64,000 nucleotides of DNA from Hypholoma sublateritium FD-334 SS-4 (GCA_000827495.1 KN817581.1:124001-188000); one strand, 5' to 3'; positions 10,271 through 22,337 are shown, counted from the stretch's first letter. The notes: generated from the sequence alone by a model not told the origin. A program made the numbers and translations.

Positions 10271-11785
10271 ATGTGCTCCTTACCAGGCAAGCTCTTCTTT
10301 CAAGCTTTCATTCTTCGCCCTAAAACGATCCAGAACAGGCGTAATGAATTGAATGCTCCGGTACTTACACTTCCGACAGAAGTTGTATGCACCATCTTCA
10401 AGCTACTAGCTCAGCCGAGAGCCACATGTGCTTCAAGGAACATTGACCCCCGCTACGTCAGGACGGAGATAATCGTTTCGCAAGTGTGTCGTCTATGGCG
10501 CTCAATGGCCCTAACATACGCAGACCTCTGGTCCACCTTCGCTCACGATGACCTTTGGAGGCCGCAAATTTCCACTGACTGTCTCTCCACATACTTAGAG
10601 AGGTCTAGAAATAGTCCGGTGGACTTGTACTTCAGGCTTGGGGGTCAGAAGCGGGATGATTGGGTGGCCACCGTGGATTGCATCGTCGCACATGTGTCGC
10701 GCTTGCGGCGCTTCTCCCTCCGCATCGAGCGCCGATGGCCCGCGGTCTTTCTCTTCTCCGAGATGGAATGCCTTGCGGCTCCAAACCTGGAGGTTCTCGA
10801 AATTATCTGTCCCGATTTCGATGATGAAATGGGGTCGCCGCGGAAGTTACCCCGCCCCTTCTTCAAACGAGGCACCCCCAAGCTCCTCTCGTTGAGGATG
10901 GACGCAGGGTCATTCGAGAAATCTGCGCCTATGATATGGGACAACATGACCACCGTCACTGTCCAGGTCGAACGCGACTTCAACGTGCACCTATTTGACC
11001 GGTGCCCGTGGGCGGCATTCGTCGCCCTCATTCAGTGTCGGCACTTGAAGCACCTTACACTGGCCGGATCTGTCTTTTCGTTTCCACTCACATCAGAACT
11101 CGGGCGTCCCACAGTTTCAAGAAACCTAATACACTTCCGATGCAGCGACCATTGTGTCAACGCGTATATGTGGCTGTTATTTCGGGCGCCTAAATTGGAA
11201 TTACTCATCATCAAGCATTTTGCTATGAACGCCGCCAAATTCGCCCAAGCTGTAGACGGCGTCCGTGACGGCCTGGACTCTGATTTGTTCCCCTCGCTCT
11301 CCACCTTGATATTGATGGATTGCTGCCCAGGCCATGGACCAGAAACCGCTCAGACGGCACTCAAACTCTCCAAAGCGACCGCGTCTGCCGTGCGCCTTGT
11401 TCTTGTACAGTGGGATGATCTCGGGGTCATGAACAATTTGCTCGCGGCAGACTCCTCCGCACAAGGGCCCTTGCTCTGGCCTAGGTTGGAAACGATCGCC
11501 TTTCTGTACCAGGGCCGTGCAACAAGACCGAGGATACCCTGGCCTAAATGCATGTCAATGCTTGAGCGGCGCTCGTCGCTCCTGAAAAAACCGTGTAAAC
11601 TGGGGTTGAAGAAGCACCACGCTACCCAGTGGAAAACCACGGCCCCAGCGCTGTGGGCCCGGTTCGTGAAAGCTGGCTTCCTTCTCGGAGAATTTACAGA
11701 TCAAGACCACCATGAAATTATTCCATGGCCAATAAGTGGCGATAACCCCTTTGACAAGACCTCTGAACTACATTTTTTGATTTGA
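10271..11785 (+). CDS. F-box protein, single exon
   Basis: A 504-aa protein. The start is placed at the first in-frame ATG (MCSLPGKLF); the open frame extends about 27 codons further upstream without an ATG. An F-box-like segment is seen at about residues 30-85: TLPTEVVCTIFKLLA followed by SQVCRLWRSMALTYADLWST. After it come irregular LRR-like repeats (ECLAAPNLEVLEI, LLSLRMDAGSF, CRHLKHLTLAG, APKLELLIIKHFA, FPSLSTLILMDC). The family supplies substrate receptors of SCF ubiquitin ligases and is expanded in Agaricomycetes. It belongs to the same broad family as the genes at 19-22 kb and 43 kb but is clearly divergent from them. The target is unknown. Confidence 0.8.
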   Translation: MCSLPGKLFFQAFILRPKTIQNRRNELNAPVLTLPTEVVCTIFKLLAQPRATCASRNIDPRYVRTEIIVSQVCRLWRSMALTYADLWSTFAHDDLWRPQISTDCLSTYLERSRNSPVDLYFRLGGQKRDDWVATVDCIVAHVSRLRRFSLRIERRWPAVFLFSEMECLAAPNLEVLEIICPDFDDEMGSPRKLPRPFFKRGTPKLLSLRMDAGSFEKSAPMIWDNMTTVTVQVERDFNVHLFDRCPWAAFVALIQCRHLKHLTLAGSVFSFPLTSELGRPTVSRNLIHFRCSDHCVNAYMWLLFRAPKLELLIIKHFAMNAAKFAQAVDGVRDGLDSDLFPSLSTLILMDCCPGHGPETAQTALKLSKATASAVRLVLVQWDDLGVMNNLLAADSSAQGPLLWPRLETIAFLYQGRATRPRIPWPKCMSMLERRSSLLKKPCKLGLKKHHATQWKTTAPALWARFVKAGFLLGEFTDQDHHEIIPWPISGDNPFDKTSELHFLI

Positions 11786-13260
11786 ACGGCTCCATCGTAG
11801 GTGATTATTGCTTTCAGGTTGTTTTCGAGTTGTTAGTAGATACGTATATTATATTATATCCATTTGTTTGTAACATTACTGGGTACCGTATCCCATGTTG
11901 GTTTTTCTCTGCTCGTTTCCAATCAAATAAGGAGGACGAAGGTTGGACGAAGTTTAGGTTGCAATGCCCATCAAAGCCTGCATAATACGCGCACGGACCA
12001 TCCGACCGCTGCCATAAAGCATCCGGAATCTCCCACGCTCCCTTTCCTTACCGCACTCACGTCAAATTGCAAACCATTGCCCACAACACTCCGACGGCTG
12101 GTTTTGTGCCATAGCAGTGCTGAAACGAACTGGACGTCTCAGCGCTCGACTCTCGTCATGTTTCTCCTCGAACTTCGTCCTTCAGGAGAGCAGAGCCGGC
12201 AGTCCTCACATTCCTCCTCGATGACGTGGCAGCGCGCGCCGCAGAGAAGTATCTTTCTTTGTCTCTTATTCATCACGTATATGCCCCTTGCCTTCCCTTA
12301 CAATCAATTTTGCTGTTTTTAATCATTTTGTGAGCCTCAACCACCGTCAAGATGCAGTTCAAATCAGCAAGATGAAGCCATCAAGTGTTATCGCCGTGTG
12401 ATCGCAAGATTCAAAACCTTCAGGCTAGTAACGAAGATAGCTCAGGAGCCGTGAAGAAGTGTGATCAAGCAGTTCTTGAAGGCATCAAGCATCAGAAGAG
12501 TCGACAAGCAAAAGAGTGTGATATTCAAGATAGTGTGATAAGTATTATATACATCAAGGTGAAGTTTATGGGAGATTACGTCGTATATGAAGTGTAAGTG
12601 AGAGTAAGTATCTGTGTTTATGATATCAGCGCGCAAGGAAATGTGTGACGAAGTTGAAAGACGATAGCATGAAGAATAGCAAGATAGGTGTGCAATTGGA
12701 CTCCAACGAGAAGAAACGTGGCTGTTGGAGGTGTGCTTCAAGCGAATAGAGCAGTACCGGAAAGCAAATATCAAACAAGATGTGACAGCGAAAGCAAGAG
12801 AAGAATGCCTTCAAGATCGTCATCAAAAGGCGGGCGGTGAGAGTGTGCTTTAAACATACAGATTGTTTGACAGCGAGAGTAGAAATTGTCTAACGGTGTC
12901 GAAGATTGTAGAGGTTCAATTTGGCACGCTTGAGATTCAGACGGAGTCTGGAGGCCTGGCGCTACCATCACCAACATCAACATCAACGCCCCCAACGCCA
13001 GAAAGGGAAATTGGCTAACCGAAAGAAAGTACCCGATCCATTTCGCAGTGTCCGACTGGGTATGAAACGACGAGCCAGCGACATTGACAGGGGGCTGCAG
13101 TTGATGAGCGCCAGCCTAAAATTAAAATTGGGGTAAGTTTAGGCGAGCACTATTTTGGCGTTTAGACTCACTGCAGTCGACGCGTTGCTATAAACGAGCG
13201 GGACGTCGTAACGGGTGCACACGGTGGGCTATCGGAGATGAGGAGAACGGAAGACGGGAC
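11786..13260. other. Non-coding stretch, purine-rich in its middle part
   Basis: From about 12340 to 12930 the plus strand is unusually rich in A and G, with recurring words such as aagatg, tcaag and gtgtgat. All reading frames here are short. I cannot support a gene; it may be an old repeat or an untranslated transcript. Confidence 0.3.
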
Positions 13261-13439
13261 GTCAGCTTAACAGCGCCCCAAGGAAAAATGGGACAGCACC
13301 CTTATTACCAGCGACGCCGAGGGAACCGCCCACGGGGAATAGCCACATGGACGCGAAGGGAATGAGAGGTTGGGAACAACGACGCGCAATGTGGGCGAGG
13401 GCGGGTCCTGGCGTTGCGTCGAAGACTGCATGTGAGTTT

Positions 13440-14823
13440 CTACAGTCTATATCTCCGTGGCCGGCGACAGAGCAGAGGGAGGAACCGTAGATCCTGCAGG
13501 AGCGCAAAAACGACGAAGACCCAGATCACGATGAGCGCCAGGACCGTTTGAAACGCCAGTGCGGGAACGACAGCGTAGGGAATGGTGGGAGGATAGTTTG
13601 TGGGGGGCTGAAGGGCAAAAATGCGACGAAAAAAAAGAGATTGAATATGGAAAGGAACAGAAACCGGGAGAAAATCCAGAAACGGATGTGCCGTCTTCCA
13701 AGCCGATTCAGACAGCGCTCGGGAGTAGGATCCAAAAATGGTTGCATTGAAGGGCCGTATTTCCATTTTAGAGCGTTTTTGGGGGCGTGTAGGTGAGTTC
13801 TTTGCTTAGCTGGGAGTATACTTGCAAAGAAGTTGGGCGTGATTGTGGTCGGGAAGAAGGTACAACAGGCGCGTCATTTCTCCAATAACATCGTGGAAAG
13901 GAACTGATGAAGACAGGGAACTGCCGTCCTTGTCCTATCACCCAACCAGCAAATCACGTCCTTCGACAACATCCTTCGCTCTGAGGCTTGGAGAAAATGG
14001 TGAATTCGCAAGATCAAAGAAGCTCTCGAGCTGGCTAGTTCCAATCTCTGGCGACAAAAGGCACTCGTTTCGGTTACTTGCTCATTCCAGGTTACAATCC
14101 GCATGGGTTTGATTCTACGAGTTCCAACGATCTTTCGGTCATTCCGTCGCCTTTATAGGCACTGCAGTGTAGGTAGATCTTGGGGAGCATCCATTCTCCC
14201 TGGATAGACCTTGAAGACCCTGTAACCCTGCACTAGCCATTATCCAAACAACAGATGTTAAAGGAATAGCATCTCAGCCAACTATATCTCTGCTCTCGAG
14301 TCTCGAAAAGTCACAAAGAATGATTCTGGACCTAGTATGGTATTCTCTGGAAGGCTCCTGTGGTTCCTTTGGATGGCCATCGTCGCCGCCGTCTGCGGAC
14401 CACCACCGCCGGCGCTGGCGCACTAGTACGACTTCGCGACGATATGACTGTGACGTCACTGTCACAGTTACCGGGCAAAATGACCTCGAGCAAGAACGTC
14501 GCCCAGCTGCAGCATTCTACACAAGCGGAGGAGAGAAAGCAGAGTGTAAAGTCGTGCCAGTATTGTTTTTGTTGTTGAGCTCCTTTAGTGTGATTGCAAT
14601 GGCCGTTTTTTGCCCCCAACCGGTCCCCTCAGGCAAGAATATTCGTCAAGACAGCCAGCACGCTCCAGAGCATAAGAGGGGCGCAAAAATGGATAGAACT
14701 GTCGACAAAGTTCCAGAAGACGATGCTGAAGATTATCTTCGGCGACGGATATTTTTCTCCCCGTTTGCGTGAATTCAAAACTGCGGGTTGCCACCGACTA
14801 GACGGTCCTGGCGACGAAGACAT
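13440..14823 (-). other. Possible remnant or exons of a membrane protein (weak)
   Basis: Two minus-strand reading frames carry hydrophobic helices. One at 13440-13766 includes YAVVPALAFQTVLALIVIW; the other at 14629-14823 includes KIIFSIVFWNFVDSS and LMLWSVLAVLTNILA. Both look like TM segments. I could not join them with credible splice sites or find a family. They may be exons of one gene, decayed coding DNA or chance. Confidence 0.2.
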
Positions 14824-16472
14824 AAGGCCAAAGTGTGAATGAAGAATCCCCTCAAGAGAGCCTCGGTTTCAGCAAATTTACAGATTCTACGAGATAGATC
14901 CTTGACCCTGGTGTGTGGTCGCCGAAGCGGAGGCAGCGGTGGCTTGCGTTGTAACTTGAGACAGCGGCTTGGGCTTTGCTTGCCAAAGTTGAATCTGTGG
15001 TACCGCAAGACGGCTGTGACGGTGTAGAGGGGGGTATTCTTGTCTATTCTCTGGCGATGTTTGCTGACTATGCTCAGGATGCCGATGTGCTAAGTGCGAA
15101 GGAATAAGGAAGAAAGCTTACCAGAACATCTGACCCAACAGAATTTTATACCTCAAAATCTCTCGGCCAGCTTCCCCGTCACCTCCTTTAGATTAACCTA
15201 ATCCTCCTCAACACGACCTTGAATCTCATCGACAGCTGGGAGCCGACGGACTATTGCGAAGAACCGTTCGACCGTTCGAAATTGTCCTAGGTGTGTTTCG
15301 CTCTTGTGGGTGTCCAAAGGGGTATTTTTGCGGTTGTAATGGAGATTCATATTCCGTGGCATTTCTTTCGTCGGTGAGAATCATGTTCTTTTCGAGGTCG
15401 TCGGCAATGACTGAGATTTAAATGAGGACAGGCCGGGGAGAGGTCAAAATCAATGGCCAAGGAGAGCGGTGTTCCAAAAAATCTGGAACTGGGCGAAACA
15501 AACATGCCGCCGCATAGGTCACACTCAACTGAAGGCCCCTTTTCAACCCCTTTCTTGAACATTCCTTCACAGGTAGATCCACGAAGCTTTCCAAAGACAG
15601 TACTTTAGTGTCAGCCGCGAGGTCGCTTTCCTCCCTTGCACCATGAACAGAAGAATTTGTCACTCCGCTGTTGAAATCCGAAAATTCGGCGTCCAAATAC
15701 CACCAAAATTAGTCCAAAACCAGCTCAACAGTTAACAGAAAGCTAGCAGAAGATACGAGCGTCGATCCTCAGCATTGGGACTTCGCCGATTCACCGGTTA
15801 GCAACTGGCTGCCCTCACAAAAGCTCTGGTCCTCCGAGTCTACTCCCAACCAAGAAAATGGTCGGTACATTTTTCAGTCACAGGGGTATTCAACAAGTCC
15901 CCTCCGCGCAATTCGTATCCAACAGACATTGCCCGGGAAGCAAAAATTTCGTCCTAAGAATATCTAACATATTCATCACTTTCCGACCTCAGGTTTCCAG
16001 CCTTCACACATAAACACGCATGAGCCAGCGCTTGTCAACTCAACGGCAACCACCAAAAACATGCGCTGGGTAACCTTGGACCTCCTTTCTCTTTACAGAA
16101 AGTGTAGCGGAGCAATCGCCGTAATACATTATAGGGGAATGCCCTACCTTCTCGTCACAACGACCTGTGGTTCCGGCCTGATGGACTCCAAATTTTTATA
16201 AGTAAGTACGTCGTATTTCTCGTACACGGAGTCATCGAGCTGAAATCCATGATATATTACATACAACAAGCCAATCATATAAGAACGGGGGTACAAATTC
16301 GCTGAATGCTAAAAATTATCGACATCAATCGAATCAACCACGCATGTGTTTTGTTTTCACTACTATCTTTGCTTATTCGCGGGTACCTATCCAATTGAGT
16401 GAAAGACAGGAAATTTCAAGGGACGAGGAATTCTTACTGAATCACGACTACGGCCACCCTGACGAAACCGGA
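14824..16472. other. Intergenic stretch, nothing identified
   Basis: There are only short open frames without recognisable motifs. A few minus-strand frames (15450-15700) are open for 70-90 codons but show no domain. It lies downstream of the P450 on the minus strand. Confidence 0.35.
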
Positions 16473-18670
16473 TCAAACTTCTCCGCGACATTCCAAAATA
16501 ATTTGCTTAGCCCTCTCCGACCTGGGCATTATCGAACACTGAAGCCCATGAGGGGAACTTTGAAATAGTACGTGATCACCACGTACATCCCGAGTTAATT
16601 TAATGAATTTGCGTACCTTGTCACACCCTTATCTGTGAATTTGACGCCCACCGGAATGAGATGACCAGAACCGTCTTTCTTCTGCTCGACATTGAAACTG
16701 GCAAGTATCGTAGCTACTGCCAGCCATACCTATATACACAGTCACATATTCAGTAGAATTGGTTCATGAGATCAGGGAAGATGTAGACCAACGTACAGAC
16801 GCTGCGCCCAGGTGTCTGCCTGGGCAGATTCTATCGAGGATATTTTACATATCCTGCATGATGATCAGAAATATCAAATTTACCGTCTTCCAAACCCGAA
16901 GGCATAAGTGACTTCATCGTCATTCAAATCTCCGGTCTCAGTGAGAAAGCGTTCCGGGTCAAAAGCTTCGGGGTCTTTGTATTTGACGGGATCGCGTGTC
17001 ATGGACCTACACGCACAAACATTAACTCAATAAGTGTGATGATGACAGCAGCTCAACGCTAGGACACTTGCCATATGTTCGCATAGATAATGCTACCTGT
17101 TCGAATTATTTGATTAATCATCTGCTTTAGAACCTGGATTAGGAAATACTCGCCCTTGGGAATAAAATAGCCCTTGTATATATCGTCATCATTGTTTGCG
17201 TGGGCGAGTCCGAGAGGGACGATTGGTTTCCAGCGAATTACCTCCCGAATAATGGCTTGTATGTATGGCAAGTGTATCTGATCACTGTACTCGGGGAGTC
17301 TGTTCCCTTTTGTAATGCAATCTATTTCTTCTTGTGCTTTTTTCTGGATATCCGGATACAATACCATAGCCACAAGGAACACCATGATAGTTGAGGCCGT
17401 CTAATATTTCCTCAGACATGAGTAGCTCGTGCATATTAACATAAGATAAACATACTGTCCCAACTCCAGCTTCATAATAAACAAGAAACTATCAACGCGT
17501 GTCACCAAGCGGAAAATATTAACTTCGACACTTACCACCGTATCCGGATCCGGCGGCCTCCATCAGTATTTTGATGTCCATATCAGATTTACAGCTATTA
17601 ATGAATTTGGGCACGACAGGAATGTGTGCGCCTTCCAAGGCCTATAATCAAAAGAATAGCATGAAATCAGTCACAAGCTATTACTAAAGCCATTAGTCAT
17701 ATTTCATACCGCGGGGGACGTAGTTGCATATTGAAATGGTACTTCGCGCTGTTTGACAAATTCTAGCCTCATGGATTCGGCATAGCGCTTGAACCCAGCT
17801 CCCGGCATCCAGGAAGGAATATAGCGTAAAAACGGAAGGCTGTTGACGCTCCATTGGGGAGACCCCGCAGATACAAATGCTTCCAATGTAGACTCCACTA
17901 ATTTGACAAACGGGTCGCCATTTAGTGCTACGTTGTAGCCATAGATAACAGAGAGGATAATCGCAGCAGCGTAGCTTGTTCAATGGTGTCAGCTTGACCA
18001 AAAACTGAAATCTGTGGGACGTTCTCACGTGTGAACATGGGATTCGAGATCTTCTTGCGTTTGTAGGAGTCCATACATTAAATCATGCATTTTCTTGGTT
18101 TGAATCGGTCTATATTCCAGGGATGAATCAGACTTGAAGGCTTGCTGGAATATCCTGCGGAGTTTCCGCCATTCTTCTCCATAGAGACGCATACTGACGC
18201 TTGCCTGCATAAGCCCCATTCTACATCAATGTCAGGTGGGGCAGGTCGGGGTTGAAGTGTAGGAAATGACATACAGGTCATACATAGGCACAATCGGGCG
18301 AGAGGAATACGACTTAGACCGCCGTTCAAGGAGCTCAGTTGCATCTTCCAAAGAATCGAGGATAATAATTTGCTGGCCAAAGGTCCGCAGGTATAGAATA
18401 CTTCCTACACAATGCAAGCTTAAGAGAAATTGCGCCATGAATTTGTGTGAAATACTGTGACTTACCATACTCTTTCGCCCATTCGCTATATCTGCACCAC
18501 ACGTAAGGCACAGAGATATCGCTCGTATTCTTCGAGAGATAGTTCTTTGAAGGTGGACCTGGGGGATAGGGCAGATTTCTTCTGGATCTCCATGGTATGG
18601 CTGAGATAATTACGCATAGGGACACCAAGACCAATGAGGCCAAAGTAATGGAAGAGAGCTCCGACGACAT
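16473..18670 (-). CDS. Cytochrome P450 monooxygenase, 512 aa, 12 exons
   Basis: A membrane-anchored haem monooxygenase of the fungal secondary-metabolism/xenobiotic type (E-class, group I-like). Exons: 18670-18466, 18404-18275, 18220-18029, 17974-17710, 17641-17536, 17469-17456, 17400-17150, 17092-17072, 17006-16884, 16830-16797, 16729-16617 and 16557-16473; phases match throughout. It has an N-terminal TM helix, a proline hinge (LPYPPGPPSK), the I-helix (AGVGTTAST, with AGVGT encoded by a 14-nt exon), ExxR (EVIR), PERF and an intact haem loop (FGFGRRICPGRHLG). The C-terminus LQCSIMPRS is typical. The intron after exon 8 has a GC donor (TG|GCAAGT). All key residues are present, so it should be active. 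The substrate is unknown; no neighbouring synthase suggests a cluster. Confidence 0.88.
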
Positions 18671-19194
18671 GGAGTCTGGTTACTGCAATTTTGGAGATAG
18701 AGCTCACAGTTCGTATCAGCTCTACGAAATTCCCACTGCTCAGAAACATAGAGGCATAGTCACGGTGACGACCCCATAAATAGCTGATTGAATTGTCGAA
18801 GTTTGAGCGGAGGCCTTCTACTATGCCACTCTTGGTGGGATTGGTGTTGCGGTTGTTTATGTATCCTGGACAATCCCGGTAGGTTTTGAGCCTGTTCTAT
18901 GTCTGTAAAACTCATTACTTGATCAACGCCACCTTGGGTATGTGTCAATGGCTCGTGTCGGCTGCTCCAATAGAGGCTCGAAAGGCCTATATTCTAAAAA
19001 TAGTCTTGTCAAGTGAGATCTTCTGGACAGCCAGCTGAACGGCGCTGATCATGTGCCATTGATCACACAAAGATCAATCATCAATGCATCATGCATCACA
19101 TATGTGCCAGACCAACGTTGCGATTTGGTTGCGATAGCAAGTGTCAATAAAATCCTCAGAAAACCCCCGGAATATATCCCTCGATAGGCCCTCG
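18671..19194. other. Divergent promoter region, P450 and F-box genes
   Basis: An AT-rich spacer between the P450 start (-) and the first F-box paralogue (+). I did not identify core elements with confidence. Confidence 0.35.
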
Positions 19195-20688
19195 ATGACC
19201 ATGTCACCTTCAACTACGGAACTAAATCTTTCCGCGGTCTCGTCGGTTCCCACTGGCAGTACCGACCTCACAACACCCAAGGGCTACATAAACGGTCACA
19301 TATTCGGAGTCCCCGCAGAGATATTATGCACCATTTTCATCTTTTCTAAATCCTTCCCGCTTCTCTTCGACTCGGACTCCCCCAAACGAACCAAGAATTT
19401 ACCAGGCGAAGTCACCATCTCTCACGTATGCAAGTTGTGGCGGTCATTCGCGCTGGGTCTTCCACAACTCTGGGACGATATTCAATATTCACCATCACCG
19501 GCACCGTCGACGCATGCCAGGATCCGCGAATGTACTATTTATGCCTATCTGGAACGATCTGGTACCCATGCGCTCGACATCTGGTTGGATTTTCGAAATT
19601 ACGGCGGAAACTGTTTTGCGTATCAACACGGGCCCTTTCAAAAAATCCTGCAAGAAGCCGCTCGATGGCGGGGGTTTACTCTTTTGTTGGACCAATTTTC
19701 CGGCCGTCACGCTCATGTTCATGCATCTCTCAAAGAAATCTACGTCCCGATTCTAGAGTCTTTCGTGTTTTATTCCAAATCCCGGAGGCCTCATACAACC
19801 ACTGGCACATTCCTCGCATCTACATTATTCGAGCCAAGAATACTAGCAGGTGGCGCTCCTGTCTTGAAATCCATCCGGTTGAGCTCAGACAACCATTTCA
19901 ATTACCTTCCCCCTCTGAACCAAGGCCTGACCACACTTCGGATAGACAACCATTCACGTTCTATCAGAAGGTCGACCATTTCTTTGGACGTCCTTATTCC
20001 GTTACTCGAAATTCACTCCTTGCGTAATTTATCAATATCTGGCTTTGATATCCCTGAGGTTTTTAGCTACCAAAGCATACAAGCAGTGGTTATGGAAAAC
20101 CTCACAGAGCTTCGATGCAGCAGTCCAAACATTGCAAGTCTTTTTCAGTATATCCATACACCTCGTCTAGAGACTCTCGTGCTCAAAAGCATAGACTTGC
20201 CTCCCTTAACCCCAAAATCGTTCCCTGCACTTACCACACTCATCCTTTTCAACTGCTCTGTCCCTTGGAATGTGCTGTCGACTCACAAAGTTTCCGAAAA
20301 AATCACACACCTGGCTGTTTCTGAGAAATCCGGTGGTACATTCCACCGTGATGCGCTCGAGTACTTTCACTCCGTCGAGAATCGGTGGCCGCACCTCGAA
20401 TATCTTGGGCTTAACATAGAGGCAGAGCCGCAGTTGGAGTTCTACCGCGAATTTGCACTGCTGCGCTACCCCTTCCCTTTAACACTTTGCATTCATCAGA
20501 ACCTGGTCAATCTATGGGAAATACAGTCTCCCGAACGGTTGCGCTCGGTTCGGTATTTGTGCGAGTTGAGAACCTGGAACGACTTTAGCCACCTTTTCCC
20601 TCGCAACTGGCCTTACGAGGAAGATAGAAAAATTTCTGGGTTCAACGTGGTTGACTACGATCCATTCGAAGTGATTTCTTACCATTAA
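19195..20688 (+). CDS. F-box protein, tandem copy 1
   Basis: A single-exon protein of about 497 aa. The first in-frame ATG gives MTMSPSTTE; a second ATG lies two codons later. The F-box-like segment is FGVPAEILCTIFIFSKSF with SHVCKLWRSFALGLPQLW. LRR-like repeats follow (PVLKSIRLSSDN, LNQGLTTLRIDN, SLRNLSISGFDI, LTELRCSS, TPRLETLVLKS, FPALTTLILFNC). The C-terminus (NWPYEED, DYDPFEVISYH) is nearly the same in copy 2, so the pair arose by tandem duplication. Predicted SCF substrate receptor; target unknown. Confidence 0.82.
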   Translation: MTMSPSTTELNLSAVSSVPTGSTDLTTPKGYINGHIFGVPAEILCTIFIFSKSFPLLFDSDSPKRTKNLPGEVTISHVCKLWRSFALGLPQLWDDIQYSPSPAPSTHARIRECTIYAYLERSGTHALDIWLDFRNYGGNCFAYQHGPFQKILQEAARWRGFTLLLDQFSGRHAHVHASLKEIYVPILESFVFYSKSRRPHTTTGTFLASTLFEPRILAGGAPVLKSIRLSSDNHFNYLPPLNQGLTTLRIDNHSRSIRRSTISLDVLIPLLEIHSLRNLSISGFDIPEVFSYQSIQAVVMENLTELRCSSPNIASLFQYIHTPRLETLVLKSIDLPPLTPKSFPALTTLILFNCSVPWNVLSTHKVSEKITHLAVSEKSGGTFHRDALEYFHSVENRWPHLEYLGLNIEAEPQLEFYREFALLRYPFPLTLCIHQNLVNLWEIQSPERLRSVRYLCELRTWNDFSHLFPRNWPYEEDRKISGFNVVDYDPFEVISYH

Positions 20689-20852
20689 ATATTCGCTTTC
20701 TATCATTTTTGAGTGTACGTAGTATTGTATTGCGGTGTTCTAAATATACATTGCCGACGAGTACCATAATGCCACCAAGCGGCCCCGTGGGGAACAGTCA
20801 GGTCCGACTGGCCAAGCGCCGTCTATAGCTTGATTTCCAACCGCCATCGTTG

Positions 20853-22337
20853 ATGATTACGCCTTCAAAAGATACACTGGCAGGCATTTCTAGAATTCCG
20901 GAGATACCTCTTACTGGCCGCAACCATCCGGAAACACAGAGCAGCAGCAACGGACACGTATTCAACGTCCCCACAGAGATATTATGTGTCATTTTCATCT
21001 TCGCTCGGGATCTCTCTCTTCTCTTCGACTCGAAAAGATTCAAGAGCCCACCAAGCGAAATTATCATTTCACACGTGTGCAAGTCGTGGCGAACTATCGC
21101 ATTGGACCTGCCGCAGCTTTGGAGTACATATCGATACACACCGCCGAGGTCGCTAGATGTCCAAGTCGTTGGCCGTTTTTCTGCGTATCTGAAAAGGTCT
21201 GGCACGCAGACGCTCGACATATGGCTCAATTTTCGTGGAGATCACTCTCCAAAATGGTTAACCGAGCAACGCGCACTCTTTAAGGCCTCGCTGCAGCAGG
21301 CTGCCCGATGGCGGCGATACACCATTCTGTTAGACAATACGTCGGGCCAAGATACTTTTGTGCAATGTCACCGGTCTCTCAAAAGTATTCACGCCCCGAA
21401 TCTAGAGCACTTCGCGTTTTGCCCTCAGGGTCTTCATCCTCCCGTATCTGTCAACGGGTCCAAAGATGCATTGTTTAATTCAAGAATATTGACACTCGGT
21501 GCGCCTACTTTGAGATCCACACGTCTAGACTCGAACAGCTTTTATTATTACCTTCCCCCCATTAGTGGCTTGACCGCACTCCGGATCGACAGCCCTTCAC
21601 AATATGTCAGCAATACAACCCTTTCATTGTACGCCTTTATCCCAGTGCTAGAAATTCCCTCCTTGCGGAACTTGTCGCTGTCTGGTATCAATATTCGAGA
21701 AGATCTAAGTGACGGAGTACCAGACGCACTGGTTATGAAGAGCCTCAAAGAGCTTCGATGTAGCAGTGCGGATATAATCGAGCTCTTCCAGTATATTCAT
21801 ACTCCTCGACTCGAGACACTCGTGCTCAAAAGAGCAGAATTCCCTATCCTTCTACCCAAATCAGTTTCTGCGCTCACCTCTCTCGTTCTCATTAACTGCC
21901 CAGTGCCCTGGAAAAGATTATCCCGGGAAATGACCCATATCTCCGAGCGCATCACCCATCTGACTGTCTCAGAACAGTCCAGCGGCAAATTCCGTCGCGA
22001 CGCACTGAGCTGTTTTGACCCCACCCAAAACTGGTGGCCGAACCTCGTGTACCTTGGATGCAACATACAGGGACCTTCGCAGCTAGAATTTTACCACCAG
22101 TTTGCGGAGCTACGCCATCCCTTCCCATTGACACTTCGTCTTCACCAGAACCTGATTGAATTATGGGAGATGAGGTCACCCGACCTTCTGATCCTGCTGC
22201 AGGATAAATGCAATTTGAGGGGTTGGGACGAGCTGGACCCTTTGGTGCCGTACCATTGGCCTTACGAAGAGGATGGAGCTGATTTTGGCTATGATCGAAC
22301 GGACTACGATCCCTTTGGGGTGATATCCTACAATTGA
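20853..22337 (+). CDS. F-box protein, tandem copy 2
   Basis: A single-exon protein of about 494 aa, starting MITPSKDTL (ATG 20853). It is colinear with copy 1 along its whole length: FNVPTEILCVIFIFARDL, SHVCKSWRTIALDLPQLW, LDIWLNF, TPRLETLVLK, HWPYEED, DYDPFGVISYN. The open frame is intact, which suggests both copies are kept. It is a predicted F-box/LRR-like substrate receptor; divergence is greatest in the central repeats, where a target would be bound. Confidence 0.82.
   Translation: MITPSKDTLAGISRIPEIPLTGRNHPETQSSSNGHVFNVPTEILCVIFIFARDLSLLFDSKRFKSPPSEIIISHVCKSWRTIALDLPQLWSTYRYTPPRSLDVQVVGRFSAYLKRSGTQTLDIWLNFRGDHSPKWLTEQRALFKASLQQAARWRRYTILLDNTSGQDTFVQCHRSLKSIHAPNLEHFAFCPQGLHPPVSVNGSKDALFNSRILTLGAPTLRSTRLDSNSFYYYLPPISGLTALRIDSPSQYVSNTTLSLYAFIPVLEIPSLRNLSLSGINIREDLSDGVPDALVMKSLKELRCSSADIIELFQYIHTPRLETLVLKRAEFPILLPKSVSALTSLVLINCPVPWKRLSREMTHISERITHLTVSEQSSGKFRRDALSCFDPTQNWWPNLVYLGCNIQGPSQLEFYHQFAELRHPFPLTLRLHQNLIELWEMRSPDLLILLQDKCNLRGWDELDPLVPYHWPYEEDGADFGYDRTDYDPFGVISYN

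Noticed and set aside
14320..14772. 150-codon plus-strand frame with a hydrophobic stretch
   Set aside because: No homology recognised, no splice-consistent neighbours; antisense to equally weak minus-strand frames.
16400..16560. A degenerate C-terminus in the first P450
   Set aside because: One reading of the last exon ended early, but using the acceptor at 16558 with the correct phase gives the normal end LQCSIMPRS.
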